The translations under genes were made by a program, and so were the position numbers. Of a stretch of DNA of 64,000 bases, positions 47,318 through 57,684 are shown piece after piece. Numbering within the stretch: position 1 is the first letter of the stretch; every line of letters begins with the position of its first letter. The notes under the pieces were generated by a model. It did not search any database, was not told the origin of the DNA, and saw only the letters and a list, made by a program, of their open reading frames with translations. Source of the stretch: Ceratopteris richardii. Taxonomy: Eukaryota; Streptophyta; Polypodiopsida; Polypodiales; Pteridaceae. The stretch lies in assembly GCA_020310875.1 (NCBI GenBank), contig CM035408.1, positions 149,294,407-149,358,406 of the forward strand. Direction: 5' to 3'.

Positions 47318-47800
47318 TTATATTACTAGTATTATTACTACTTTTATTATCATATTTTTAATATTAAAGACACATTCATTTACATATAGGTATTTACACT
47401 TACACACACACACACAATTATACACACCACATACACATTTACGTACAGGTTCATACATTCATGTTCATCCTCACACATACACTTGTGCACACATAGGCTT
47501 ACATCCACATATATAGGCAAACACACCCAAATGTGCATAACCATTCTCATGTAATTTTAGAAAAAATGCATACACACATACATTGAAACACAAAAATACA
47601 AATTTACACATAAGCACATACACTTATACATATAAAATCGCACATCTACATGCACATATAACAAGAACACAGACATACTTTCACACACATATACATAAAT
47701 GCACACTCAACCCAAAAACACATTCACATACATATATGCATCACATAACACACAATGCACATAGGCACTTAAGCATATAAATTAATACATATACACACAC
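46981..47800. repeat. Microsatellite region, CA-rich with a central AT run
   Basis: CT run at about 46981-46998, then ACACAT/CACACA-rich DNA for about 800 bp. 47237-47314 is an uninterrupted AT dinucleotide run of 39 units. Frames through it are not genes. Confidence 0.85.
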
Positions 47801-48461
47801 ACATAGTTTTCCATGAAATTGAGATGATCTAGCTCTGTGTTGATCATATGAGATGTTTGACCTTTGTGGGGGAAAGACTAATTCACCTTTCAAAGTGTAT
47901 GCATGCCTTCCATGCTCATTTACTACAAACACTTTCTCTGATCTGTTGTCCAGATAAGCCACTTTGCATGGTGTATATCATGACCTCTCCCACTTTATTC
48001 TGTTGATCAGATTTGAATCTCCAAAATGATTCATCTGTCTCCTTATTCAAGAAGAGATCTATGCTTTTATTATCTTGAGGAATCCACTCTAGGGTTATCA
48101 CTCTTGTCAAGATAGAATTTCCACGAGGTGTCCTTGGTTCTCCTATGTTGCCTTGTTCTAGATCTCCTATTTTAGTCTTTAGAATAATAATCCCAAACTC
48201 ATCAGTCGTGTCTAGTAAGCTTGTGATTACATACATGGTTACCTCTTTATTGATGTATGAACCTTCCTCAAACTTGACCACTCGGTGTTCAAGTTTGACA
48301 AGCTAGTCCAGATTCTTGAGTTGGAAAATAGGTCTCCTAAGACCATCTTTAGATATGCGGGCACCTAATCGATTGGTCCTAATATATTCCAATTGAGTTT
48401 TATAGGGACCTTCTGGTTTTTCTAGATATGTGACACCTAAGCTACCTACTGCTCTCTCCAT
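47790..48461 (-). pseudogene. Unrecognised ORF, about 220 codons, broken
   Basis: An ATG at 48459-48461 opens a frame with one TAG at 48303-48305 that runs to about 47918. A frameshift near 47940 then continues into the 47790-47962 frame. Composition is protein-like throughout (GVTYLEKPEGPY, SILTRVITLEWIPQDNKSID, ETDESFWRFKSDQQNKVGEV). There is no transmembrane segment, zinc motif or known retroelement motif. It could be an extra ORF of a Gypsy element, an old captured viral gene, or a host pseudogene. I cannot choose. Confidence 0.5.
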
Positions 48462-49149
48462 GTTTTATGACATCTTCGAGTCACTGGTCTCTGAATTTAG
48501 CACGTAGGGATAATCACTAAATTGTTGGTCCCACGACCTAGCTATGTGATTGACACAAGCTTGAGAGGATTTGATGCTTTGTCTATCACATCCTAGTTGT
48601 CTACTTGATTTAAGGTTCATACGCTTTATCTATTCAATTTGGCCCCAATTTTCCCAAGTACAACCATATTGTAGTTTTCTTTTGTAGTAGTTACTTGTTC
48701 TTTATGAATTTCTCTTGTTCAATCTTTTTCAATAAATAGCATCGTGAGGAATACTTGATTTTTTAACCCAACTTGATTTAAGATCGATCAATTAGTGTTC
48801 TTTCCCTTAGGGTTTGCCACAACTATTTTTTGACTACACTTGAACTTGGCTAATTAGGGTTTGTTGTACCTGTATTGTGCCTAACATAACCCTAATTAAT
48901 CGTTACCACTAGTCGTACTTAGCTTGAGCTAAAGAATTGACTAAGGGGGTTTAGTGTCCTTCCAATCTCAAGTTCAGTGCTTTGATGAGTGCTCCAATGC
49001 CCATGAAGTAAGCTCCCCAAGCACGATTCAATTGTTCACAAGACTTTTCCTTGCCAAGGAGCTCCAAAATACTCTAAGAGCCTAAAAAAAATTGCCAAAG
49101 TTTAGCTCAAAATATGCAAAAATTATAAACCCTAATTAGGTTGTCTATT
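48462..49149. other. No gene seen
   Basis: AT-rich DNA upstream of the unknown minus-strand ORF. No LTR, primer site or promoter can be supported. Confidence 0.4.
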
Positions 49150-49495
49150 GTGATTGATAGGGCTCTCGATCGCGATGGACAATGCTTTCAACCATGATGG
49201 ACAGGGATATCAATCCCGATGGATAGGGTTGTCCATTGTGGTCTATCAGTTATGATGGATAGATCCATTAGGTCCCATCTATCATGATGGACAACTATCA
49301 ATCACAATGGATGGGTATCTATCACGATGAACCAATTCTATGATGGACTATATTTGTCTTGAGGCCTCTCAATCGTGATGGATGGATATCAATCATGATA
49401 GATAAGTGTTTGTCATGATGGAAACCCAGTCCGTTGTTGGTTGTCCATTATCTATCATGTGATGGACACCTGTCTATTGCAATGGACAGACATAT
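49150..49495. repeat. Cluster of imperfect ATCATGATGGACA-type repeats
   Basis: The word [C/A]ATGATGGA[C/T] or its relatives (CGCGATGGACA, CACAATGGATG, CGTGATGGATG) occurs about fifteen times in 345 bp, with spacers of roughly 10-30 bp, together with TCTATC/TCAATC. Confidence 0.65.
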
Positions 49496-50770
49496 CTATT
49501 TTTTACTGACAAAAAAATGTGCCTTTTCAAAAACTTTTTATGGATATGTGATGTGTATGGTGCCTACACTATATTGTTGCACTTAGTTTTACCAAACAAG
49601 CAATTTTTTTTGTTTATTGCAGTTGATAATTAGCTATGCTTTGGGGTCTGTGTAGAGAAGTTATGTACCTGCTAGAGCTGCTACAATTGTTGTGGATGTT
49701 GGTACCTGCAAGGAAGCTCAAGAAACATGCAAAAACAATGCACACAAATTCTCTCTCTCTCTCTCCCTCTCTCTCGCTCGCTCTCTCACAAGTGAAATGA
49801 GGGAAGGTGAGGTAGAGGTGGGAATATGGTCAAAAACTAAAAATTCGCCGAAGAAGGAGATGGAGGTGGGAGATGGTGAGGGAGCTGAAGCTCAATCCCT
49901 GACAATGGCATCAAATTTTATGTCACTCTAGCACAGTGATGAGTATTAACGTGAGGAGATCCACCCCATAATTGTCAATCCGGGAAGACATGAGGGTGGT
50001 ATGATGACCATGAGCAAATGAGAGTAAAAGTGTGTGAATGCAAAGCACACCAACATGCGCACACAACCACATATGCACAAATGACAAGATAAAGAGATGG
50101 AGCAATGTAATCTTTGGTTAGCCAAAAAATATGATTACAATGTCTTTTGTTTAGTTCAATTCCCAAAATGCCAACCTCAAAAATGAGCTCTCTAGCTCTT
50201 TTTATAGTTTTTCACTAACTTTGGCCTATCCAAACCTAGTGCCCAGCCTAGTTAAAAATTAGGTCCCTAAAATATTTTGGAGGCTCAAAAGAGTTATAGA
50301 AATTACAGAAATTGGTATGTGTACAAAGATCTAACACTCCTCAAGATTCGAGGACTTCTTGGCTTGAACAAAATGGATTTGAAATTTACAAAAATGGAAT
50401 TTACAATAGTGTGTAGCGATCAAGATCATTGTTACATAAGGAGTGAGATTTGGAAATTTGATGGCTACTTGTTGGATCTTCTTTGACTTCCTTGTCTGTT
50501 TGATCTCGCTTGGCTTTCACTCTGTCCTGACTCTCTTTGATTGGTGTGCCTCATGCTGCCTTCTCTTGTCAAGCCTGGACCTCCTTGGCTACCATCAACA
50601 ACTACCCACCAAGTCATGAACCTTAGCAACTTGCCCTTGTTCCTCTAAGCACATAAATTGCCTAAAGTATAAAAGGTTGGTTAGATATGTACTTTTCCAA
50701 TCTGTTATGGTTAGTTTGTAACTTCATTATGGTAGTATTTTGAACATGAATGGAACAGTCACCTCATGTA
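49496..50770. other. No gene seen; contains a CT microsatellite
   Basis: Non-coding. 49750-49788 is a CT/CG-containing simple repeat. The plus frame at 49692-49931 runs through it and has no domain. Confidence 0.5.
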
Positions 50771-50995
50771 TGCTGGAGTTAGACATCTGCGAAAGCACGC
50801 GAACAACACAAGGAAGAAGAAGCAGCTTGGAGCTCAACACACAATACTGAATGTATTACCACTAGAATGTATAAAGATAAGTAGCCCATTAGGGCAATAG
50901 GCGTATATACAAGCTAGGGGAAAAAAACCTCCTAAAGAGGGAAAAAAGTACCCCGACGGTCCTAGTGTGTTCACACACATCACAATATATCAACA
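50771..50995 (-). repeat. 3' LTR of Copia E2
   Basis: 225 bp, TGCTGGAG...ATCAACA; slightly shorter than its partner through a small deletion near the inner end (CACAATATATCAACA against CACTACCTAAATATATCAACA). Confidence 0.9.
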
Positions 50996-50997
50996 AA

Positions 50998-51008
50998 TCC
51001 CCCCTGGG
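50998..51008 (-). other. Polypurine tract of Copia E2
   Basis: Minus strand CCAGGGGGGAT next to the 3' LTR. Confidence 0.75.
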
Positions 51009-51029
51009 AGTGATGCGGTGAACAAGGAG

Positions 51030-51602
51030 CTAGAACTCATGTATAAGGAAGTGCCAAGCTATGTGGAAATCACTCCACGAAAGGAAGTAAGCCCAAAGCT
51101 TTGGGGAAAGCTTTAAACTTCTCCCCAGGCAAAGCCTTTGTGAAAAGGTTTGCAATGTTATCCTTTGGGGCACATATGCCAAGCTGATCTCCCCAGCAGA
51201 GAACCTCTCCCTGACATAATGATAATGCACCTCAACGTGCTTAGTGCCAGCATGGAATACAGGGTTCCTTGCAACTGCTAATGCACTCTGACTATTAGTG
51301 AAGGTGGTCGTGGTGGAAGACTGACCAACACCCAAATCAGCCATAAGGCATCTGAGCCATACACACTTAACAGTCGCTATGAAAGCTGCCCTATACTCAG
51401 CCTCACAACTGGAAGTGGCCACAGTAGGCTGATTCTTGCTCAACCAAGATATACATGAGCTACCAAGCATGAAGCAAAAGCCACTAGTGGGCACACGAGT
51501 GTCATAGCAACCAACCCAATCAGAGTCAGAAAAAGCATGCAAATCTGGCGGTAGTGATCCCCCTTTGGGATAAAACAACCCAAACAGTCGAGTACCACTC
51601 AA
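51030..51602 (-). pseudogene. Copia E2 RNase H
   Basis: HAFSDSDWVGCYDTRVPTSG carries the first catalytic Asp. LSKNQPTVATSSCEAEYRA carries the Glu. HAGTKHVEVHYHYVRE follows. Near the end the frame shifts after LAYVP, where DIFTK should follow, giving an unrelated tail to 51030. The RNase H core is intact. Confidence 0.88.
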
Positions 51603-52714
51603 TTAGCGAAAGATGCGCTTAACCGCCTGCCAATGCTTGACTCCTGGACAATGCATAAACCTGATCATCTGTGAGATAGCAAAGTGAATATTTGGACGAG
51701 TAATGAATAAGTAAATCAGGCATTCAATAGCCTACTGATGGAGAACAACATCAAATGCATCTCTAGCATCATGAAGACTCAATCGTAAACCTGTCTCCAT
51801 AGGAGTGGCATAGGCTTACAATCTTCAAGTCCAAAATGCTACAATAATGTGTCAATATATTTGGTTTGACACAGAGCCATTCCACCATCAACTTGCATAA
51901 ACTGAATCCCCAAATAGTGATGCAAACGCTCCAAATCAGACATCTCAAATGAGGCATGCAAATGAGCCTTAAAATCAGCAATATGCTTCTCAATAGGACC
52001 AGTGAGCAGCATGTCATCAACATAGACAACAATGATCAGAAGCACATCATTAGCACGGTTAATAACATATAAGGTGCTCTCAGTTGGACTGTTCTCAAAA
52101 CCATGTGTAATCAGATACGCATGTATCTTCTCATACCATGCATGTGGTGCTTGCTTTAAACCATATGATGCCTTCTTTAACCTGCACACCTGGTGTTCAT
52201 GCCCTTTTTGCACAAAGCCACAACGCTAAAAAACATACACTTCTTCATGCAAGTCACCATTCATAAATGCAGTTTTAATGTCCAACTAATGTACATTCCA
52301 ACCATGATGGGCTGCAAGGGCACAGATGCTCTGAACAGTAGTCATACGGCATGTAAGTGCAAAGGTCTCATCAAAATCAATTCCTCTTTCCTGTGCATAA
52401 CCCTTTGTAACAAGCCTAGCCTTATACCTATCAACTGTATCATCAGGTTTATGCTTCAGCTTGTATACCCACTTAGTGCCAATGGCCTTCTTGCCAGGAG
52501 GCAAGTCACATACAGACCAAGTACCATTCTTCATTATTGCATCATATTCAGATTGCATAGCAGCCTGAATTTTGTGCTTCATCAAACAAAACAGGCTCAG
52601 TCTCATCTCAGAGACTAGATGCAGCCATAGCATAGCAATCTGATGCAAAAAGGCACTATGAGAGCCTGATCGAGTACGATATGACAGAGGTGCATCTAAT
52701 TTGTTGTCACGCAA
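51603..52714 (-). pseudogene. Copia E2 reverse transcriptase
   Basis: 52286-52714 has GTKWVYKLKHKPD and ARLVTKGYAQERGIDFDETF and ends HGWNVH-TAG. The same frame resumes with LDIKTAFMNG, so the stop (52286-52288) replaces the conserved Gln of HQLDIK. A second TAG lies near 52227. 51839-52213 has LKKASYGLKQAPHAW and the catalytic YVDDM. The end is shifted near 51770-51840. Defective copy. Confidence 0.88.
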
Positions 52715-53196
52715 GGTCTACACCAGCCATTTTGGCATAGTTCTTGCCTGCTCAATATCAGCTCTCTCATCAATAAGTGCATCATGTAAATCTGAATCAG
52801 AAATGGAATGATCTGCATCATCACATGAAACTTGCAAAGGCTGAGAAGTTGCCTCATTAGGACCAGCACTAGACTATCCACCTGTAAAAAAAGGCATCAA
52901 AGTATCATACATGTCCTTGGAGCTAACAAATGTTTCCTTAGTACATGAAAGCAATGGCTGAATAGCATCTTCCACAAAAACAATATCACGGCTAACCAAA
53001 ATGCGTTTAGTCTGTGGATGGTACAGATGATAGCCTTTACTTTCAGAACTGTACCCTAAAAAAATACATTTTACTGCTTATCATCCAATTTCCTGTGATG
53101 TTGTTCGGCCACTAATGCATATGCCAAACAACCAAAAACATGCAGATGAGCAACAGATGGCTTGCGGTCATGTCAAGCCTCATATGGAGTGATAGA

Positions 53197-53835
53197 CTAC
53201 AGTGCTTTAGTGGGACACCTATTAAGTACATATGCTGCACACATGACAGCCTCAAGCCAGAAACTATGTGGTAGAGCCTGGCTCTTGATCATACACCTCG
53301 CCATTTCCATGAGTGACCTGTTCTTTCGTTCAGCAACTCCATTCTGTTGAGGTGTATACGGCACTGTACACTGGTGTTTTATCCCATGTTCAGCCAGAAA
53401 TGCATTAAAATTAGAAGACATATATTCCCCCCCTCAATCAGAATGGATGGTTCCCATTTTACATGCTGACAGATTTTCAACCAAAACCAAAAACTCTTTG
53501 AAGCACATGAAAACTTCGGACTTTGCCTTCAATGGATATACCCACGCATGCCTGGAAAAATCATCGATGAAAGTCATGAAGTAAAGATAATTTCCAAAAG
53601 GTGTCTGCATAGGACCACAAACATCACTATGTACAAGCTACAATTTCTGAGTAGCCCGAACTGAACCATCTTTTGGAAAGGACGAACGCTACATTTTGCC
53701 CAAAATAGAGCCTTCACAAACATGTTTTCCAGGTGCCTCAAGTTTGGGCAAAGAGGACACCATTTCAGATTTCTATAGGTGTAGCAAACTAGCAAAATTC
53801 AGATGACGAAAGCGTGCATGCCAAAGCTTTGCATC
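53197..53835 (-). pseudogene. Copia E2 integrase
   Basis: 53197-53421 encodes CTVPYTPQQNGVAERKN with the catalytic Glu. The zinc region and first Asp lie in broken frames between 53430 and 53835 (CYTYRNLKW in a shifted frame at 53574-53795). The C-terminal part continues to about 52905. Frameshifts at several points. Confidence 0.78.
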
Positions 53836-54333
53836 TTACATAGCCTGAGAATCATGCACTGCACATGCCAAATCATTTACAGATCTTTCATAGTCTATGA
53901 GCTTATACAGCCCACGACATAAAATGCCAGAAGCAATGATTGCATCGCCATTTGATAGATCATGAATTGTACATCTATCATCAACAAATTTCAAAACCAA
54001 GCCGATCTTGGCTAATGCAGAAATTGATAACAGATTTTTCTTTATCCCTGGCACAAACAAAGCATCTGACAAAGTGAAAGAACTACCATCAGCAGTAGTC
54101 AAAATGATCTTACCAACTCCCATAACAGGATAAGAGGAGTTGTTAGAGCATGTAATAGTATTCCCTATAGGGGCAGGCTCGAGTGAAGAGAAGAAACCGC
54201 ACTGCGAGGTAATATGTTTGGTCGCCCCACTATCAAAGTACCAAACATCTGAGTCTACTGCAGACATGCATTGCTCATGAGAAGATGGGTCAAAAGTGCA
54301 AACAGTAGTAAACACCCACTCTTCTTCCTGCAC
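53836..54333 (-). pseudogene. Copia E2 protease
   Basis: WYFDSGATKHIT is an intact retropepsin site. PVMGVGKI, GIKKNLLSISALAKIGL and the pre-integrase GLYKLIDYE follow. In a different frame from gag, overlapping it by about 80 bases; this is probably a decay frameshift because Copia normally uses one frame. Confidence 0.85.
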
Positions 54334-55316
54334 AAGATTAGCCGACTCTGTTTTTGGTGTAAGGCCTCTGCAACAACCATTCCAGCCTCTTTCTTTTTTG
54401 CCTCTTTAGCAGCCAGTTCTGGACAGTTCTTTATGATATGATCATTTCCTTTAGAATACTTGCAAAACAATTTTTGCTTTTCTGATTTCTTCTCATCTTT
54501 GTCTTCCCTCTTCCATTGTGCAGAATTAGCAGATTTTTGATTACTAGTTGAAGAGCTCCATTTTCCTTTGCCCTTCTGACTAGCAAGGAAAGCTTGATCT
54601 ACAACACACATAATGGACCTGTTCTGCCTAGACTGATTCTCCTGCAACAAAACAAAGACTAACTCCTCAAAAGACAAGGCATTTGGATTGCCTTTCATCA
54701 TCAACTGAAGAGTAGAAGCAAAACTCTGATATGAATCAGGAAGACCATTCAGAACGGTATGCGCAAGTGAGCTATCTAGTATAACCTCATCAACAGAAAT
54801 CAACTGTTCCTTCAAGTCTTTGATCTTTGTTAGAAAACTGTCCGTAGAATCACCTTCATTCATGTGCTCACTCTCCAACTATTTTCGGAGGTAAGCAACA
54901 CGAGCCTCATTCCTAGCTTGGTACAATGTGGTAAGTGTATCCCAAGCATCCTTAGTTGTTGTGCAAGCGTGAACGTGAGGAATAATGGCACGTTTGAGAG
55001 ACAAAGCTATCAATGCATGTGCTTGGGCATCTATGCCATCCCAATGAATCTGGTCTGTAGTAGGTGCAGCAAAAACTGCAACACGAACGGGAATATGCAA
55101 AATATCATCATCTTTGACACCTTCTACATCAGCTTCATTACCTGCAGTTGTAACAGTTGTAGGTGTGATAGGACATTTTTCAATGCCTTGCACAATATTC
55201 CATAGTCCTTTTGCAACCAATACATGTCGCATCATATAAGCCCATGATGGGTAGTTGGTACCATCCAACTTATCCTCAACAAGCAACATACGGAATACAT
55301 CACTGCTTTCAGCCAT
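54255..55316 (-). pseudogene. Copia E2 gag
   Basis: ATG at 55314-55316 (MAESSDVFRMLLVEDKLDGT). The gag core follows: YPSWAYMMRHVLVAKGLW, KDAWDTLTTLYQARNEARVA. A TAG at 54879-54881 (LRK-stop-LESEH) interrupts an otherwise continuous frame. The knuckle reads CKYSKGNDHIIKNC, with Ser in place of the second Cys, so zinc binding is lost. Confidence 0.88.
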
Positions 55317-55658
55317 GGCTGGTGACTAAAGTATCTTGATGCAAAAAATTGACTGTATCTCAAAAAGTTGAACAGAACTGCCCAGATAAATTATGCTAGA
55401 CCTGTAGCAGACTTTGAGACGCTTATGTTGGCGAACCGAAACAGGTATATACCTTTGGCACAAAAAGACAAAATAGCCTACACAAGCGCTGTGAAAAGTG
55501 CGTTCGGAGGCCGAAATGAGCTCAGATCACGATTTCGGCACCACATCGCGAGGTTGTTTTGATATCGGAAACATGTTGAGTATGCTCACCAAAATTCGTG
55601 CGATTCTGAGATTGCAACCGGAGGAGTGTCGACGACGCCCTAGATGAAGCAGCGACTT

Positions 55659-55670
55659 GCTCTGATACCA
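55659..55670 (-). other. Primer-binding site of Copia E2
   Basis: Minus strand TGGTATCAGAGC, perfect initiator-Met tRNA match, two bases inside the LTR. Confidence 0.9.
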
Positions 55671-55672
55671 AT

Positions 55673-55902
55673 TGTTGGAGTTAGACGTCTGCAGAAGCAC
55701 ATGAATAGCACAAGGAAGAAGAAGAAGCTTGGAGCTCAACACACAATACTGAATGTATTACCACTAGAATGTACAAAGATAAGTAGCCCGTTAGGGCAAT
55801 AGGCGTATATACAAGCCAGGGGAAAAAACCTCCTAAAGAGGGACAAAAGTGCCCCGGTGGTCCTAGTGTGTTCACACACATCACTACCTAAATATATCAA
55901 CA
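55673..55902 (-). repeat. 5' LTR of Copia E2
   Basis: 230 bp, TGTTGGAG...ATATCAACA. A TATATA on the minus strand near 55806 could be the promoter. Confidence 0.9.
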
Positions 55903-57684
55903 ATGTAGTGATCCAAGTTACTTGAAGTTGAAACCTTAGACCTCATGTGATTTTTTCATGCATAATGGTAGTTACTTGCATAGTCCACCAATCCTACGTG
56001 CCTATAGAAAGAACCTAACAAACGATCAAAGTAAGTTTTCCTCTACCAAACCCACAATGGGGCTTCTCTTGTATGCATCCTCTAAATGCATGACACTTTC
56101 AATGATAGAGAAGCTTTTCTTCATGTCTTAGCTGTTTGATTATGCTTGGATACAATTGATAACTTAATTAGAGTAGATAACATATACTTCAACTTGCGAC
56201 ACTCCCTATACTATGCTTAGAAGAGCCTATACTAGGTTTAGAAAAACCTCATGGTAGATCCATCGAAAAAGCATGATATTGGATTTTGTTCACATAATGA
56301 TTCACATGGATGAGGGGCATATGAGTGTGTTATTGCGAGGGAAAGGGTATTGTGTTTGTTTCTAATCATGCTATGAAAATTCAAGAGCTTGCATATAAGG
56401 TCACTTGAATAGTCCACCCAAGTCATATGTAACCATATCAATTTATTTTTTATTATTTTTAATTTTTATAAAACTTTCTATAATCATATTCATGTATGTG
56501 AACCAATGAGATAATATCAATCTTTTCTTTCCCTCCTTCAATGTTCACACAACTGATTTGTACGATCTTCCACTCATCCGTAGGAACAAATGAATGTGCA
56601 ATTATCAATTCAAACGTTGTTCCACCCAAAATATTAACTTTTTGAATATTTGTTCCACTATGTGACTCCAATTTATATTTCTTTTCAAAGGAAAAGTTGG
56701 CCAACTTTAGGTAACTTTTTTTTTTAAAAAGAAAAAGTTCGACTCAAACGCTTGTGTTTGAATTAATGAAAACAATAATTCTGCAAGCGAATAGGGATAG
56801 TAGTTATTTGCTCGCGTTAAGCTATTTGGTTGAGCCTTTTGCCACTTGGGGCATGGGCGAAAAAGGTTCAACCCCTCCCTATGGTAGGACAACTCTGAGC
56901 CTTAGATCAATATATTATCTTTAAGTAGATTTAAATCAATTGCCTTTGGAGAGTCCTTTTCAAGTGTCGTTTTTGGACAATTTAACCTCTGTATTGTGGA
57001 ATACAAAGGTCCCATAAATACTATGTCCTATCACATATGCAATTGTTTTTTCAATCAAATTCAAGCTATATGAAAAGGCTTTTGCCAAACTTTCTCTATA
57101 GGTATAATACCTACTAGCCATAGAGCCAACCCGTGTATCCCACAAAACAAGGGTTGAGACTTTAAAGCAGATTCGGTAGACTTCTAGCATGACCATAAAA
57201 AATATGGCCGGTTAGTGTGAACTCACCCTTGCACACGATTCACGACTCACGACTTGTCTCTATAAGAGGGAGCCCGTTGGCAATCGTGTAGTCGTTTATC
57301 ATCACGGATACGGGCATAACGTTAAAATCAATGTGTTTCTCACCTCGAGACCATGAATTAAAAATGACTAACACTCGTTATCCTGAACGTGGTCAAAAGG
57401 TCGTTGGTTTTAAAAAGGAATCAATTTTGTTTTTCACTATTGGCTCAATTAACCGTTTAAACCTCATGCCGTAGTCCGTCATCCACTCCACGATTCCCTG
57501 GCAGCGCATTTTCTGCGTTTCAGAAGCTGTCACCTCCTCCTTCGCAGGCTTTCCCGTATCGATTCTCACCCAAACCTCTCAAGCTACATACTCTCGTGAC
57601 CTGCATTGCGTCGATAGTCCTTTGAAAACCCCTCTATTGCTCGGAACAGACCTCGCGTAAGCCCATGCACGTTTCGTACATTTT
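55903..57684. other. Intergenic and upstream region of the receptor kinase
   Basis: Non-coding, with one tRNA-like/SINE-like patch at 56812-56880. The minus frame at 56459-56704 is protein-like but unrecognised. A TATAAGAG at 57261, in more GC-balanced DNA, could be a TATA box for the kinase gene, though a 5' leader of about 390 bases would then be needed. I cannot assign a transcription start. Confidence 0.4.
56812..56880 (+). other. tRNA-like patch with A- and B-box-like motifs
   Basis: AAGCTATTTGGTTGAGC (A-box-like) is followed about 35 bases later by GGTTCAACCCC (B-box-like, 56865-56875). The spacing suits a tRNA-derived SINE head or tRNA relic. It does not fold as a clear tRNA by eye, and no target duplication was found. 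Confidence 0.3.

Larger units (their letters stand above)
50771..55902 (-). mobile_element. Copia element E2, complete with target duplication
   Basis: Minus-strand 5.1-kb Copia. LTRs at 50771-50995 (225 bp) and 55673-55902 (230 bp), primer site, gag, protease, integrase, RT, RNase H and purine tract, in the standard order. ATGTA occurs directly before 50771 and directly after 55902. Stops and frameshifts disable pol. Same family as E1. Confidence 0.93.

Noticed and set aside
47049-47516. 155-codon plus frame rich in Thr, His, Ile and Tyr
   Set aside because: Created by CA and AT microsatellites.
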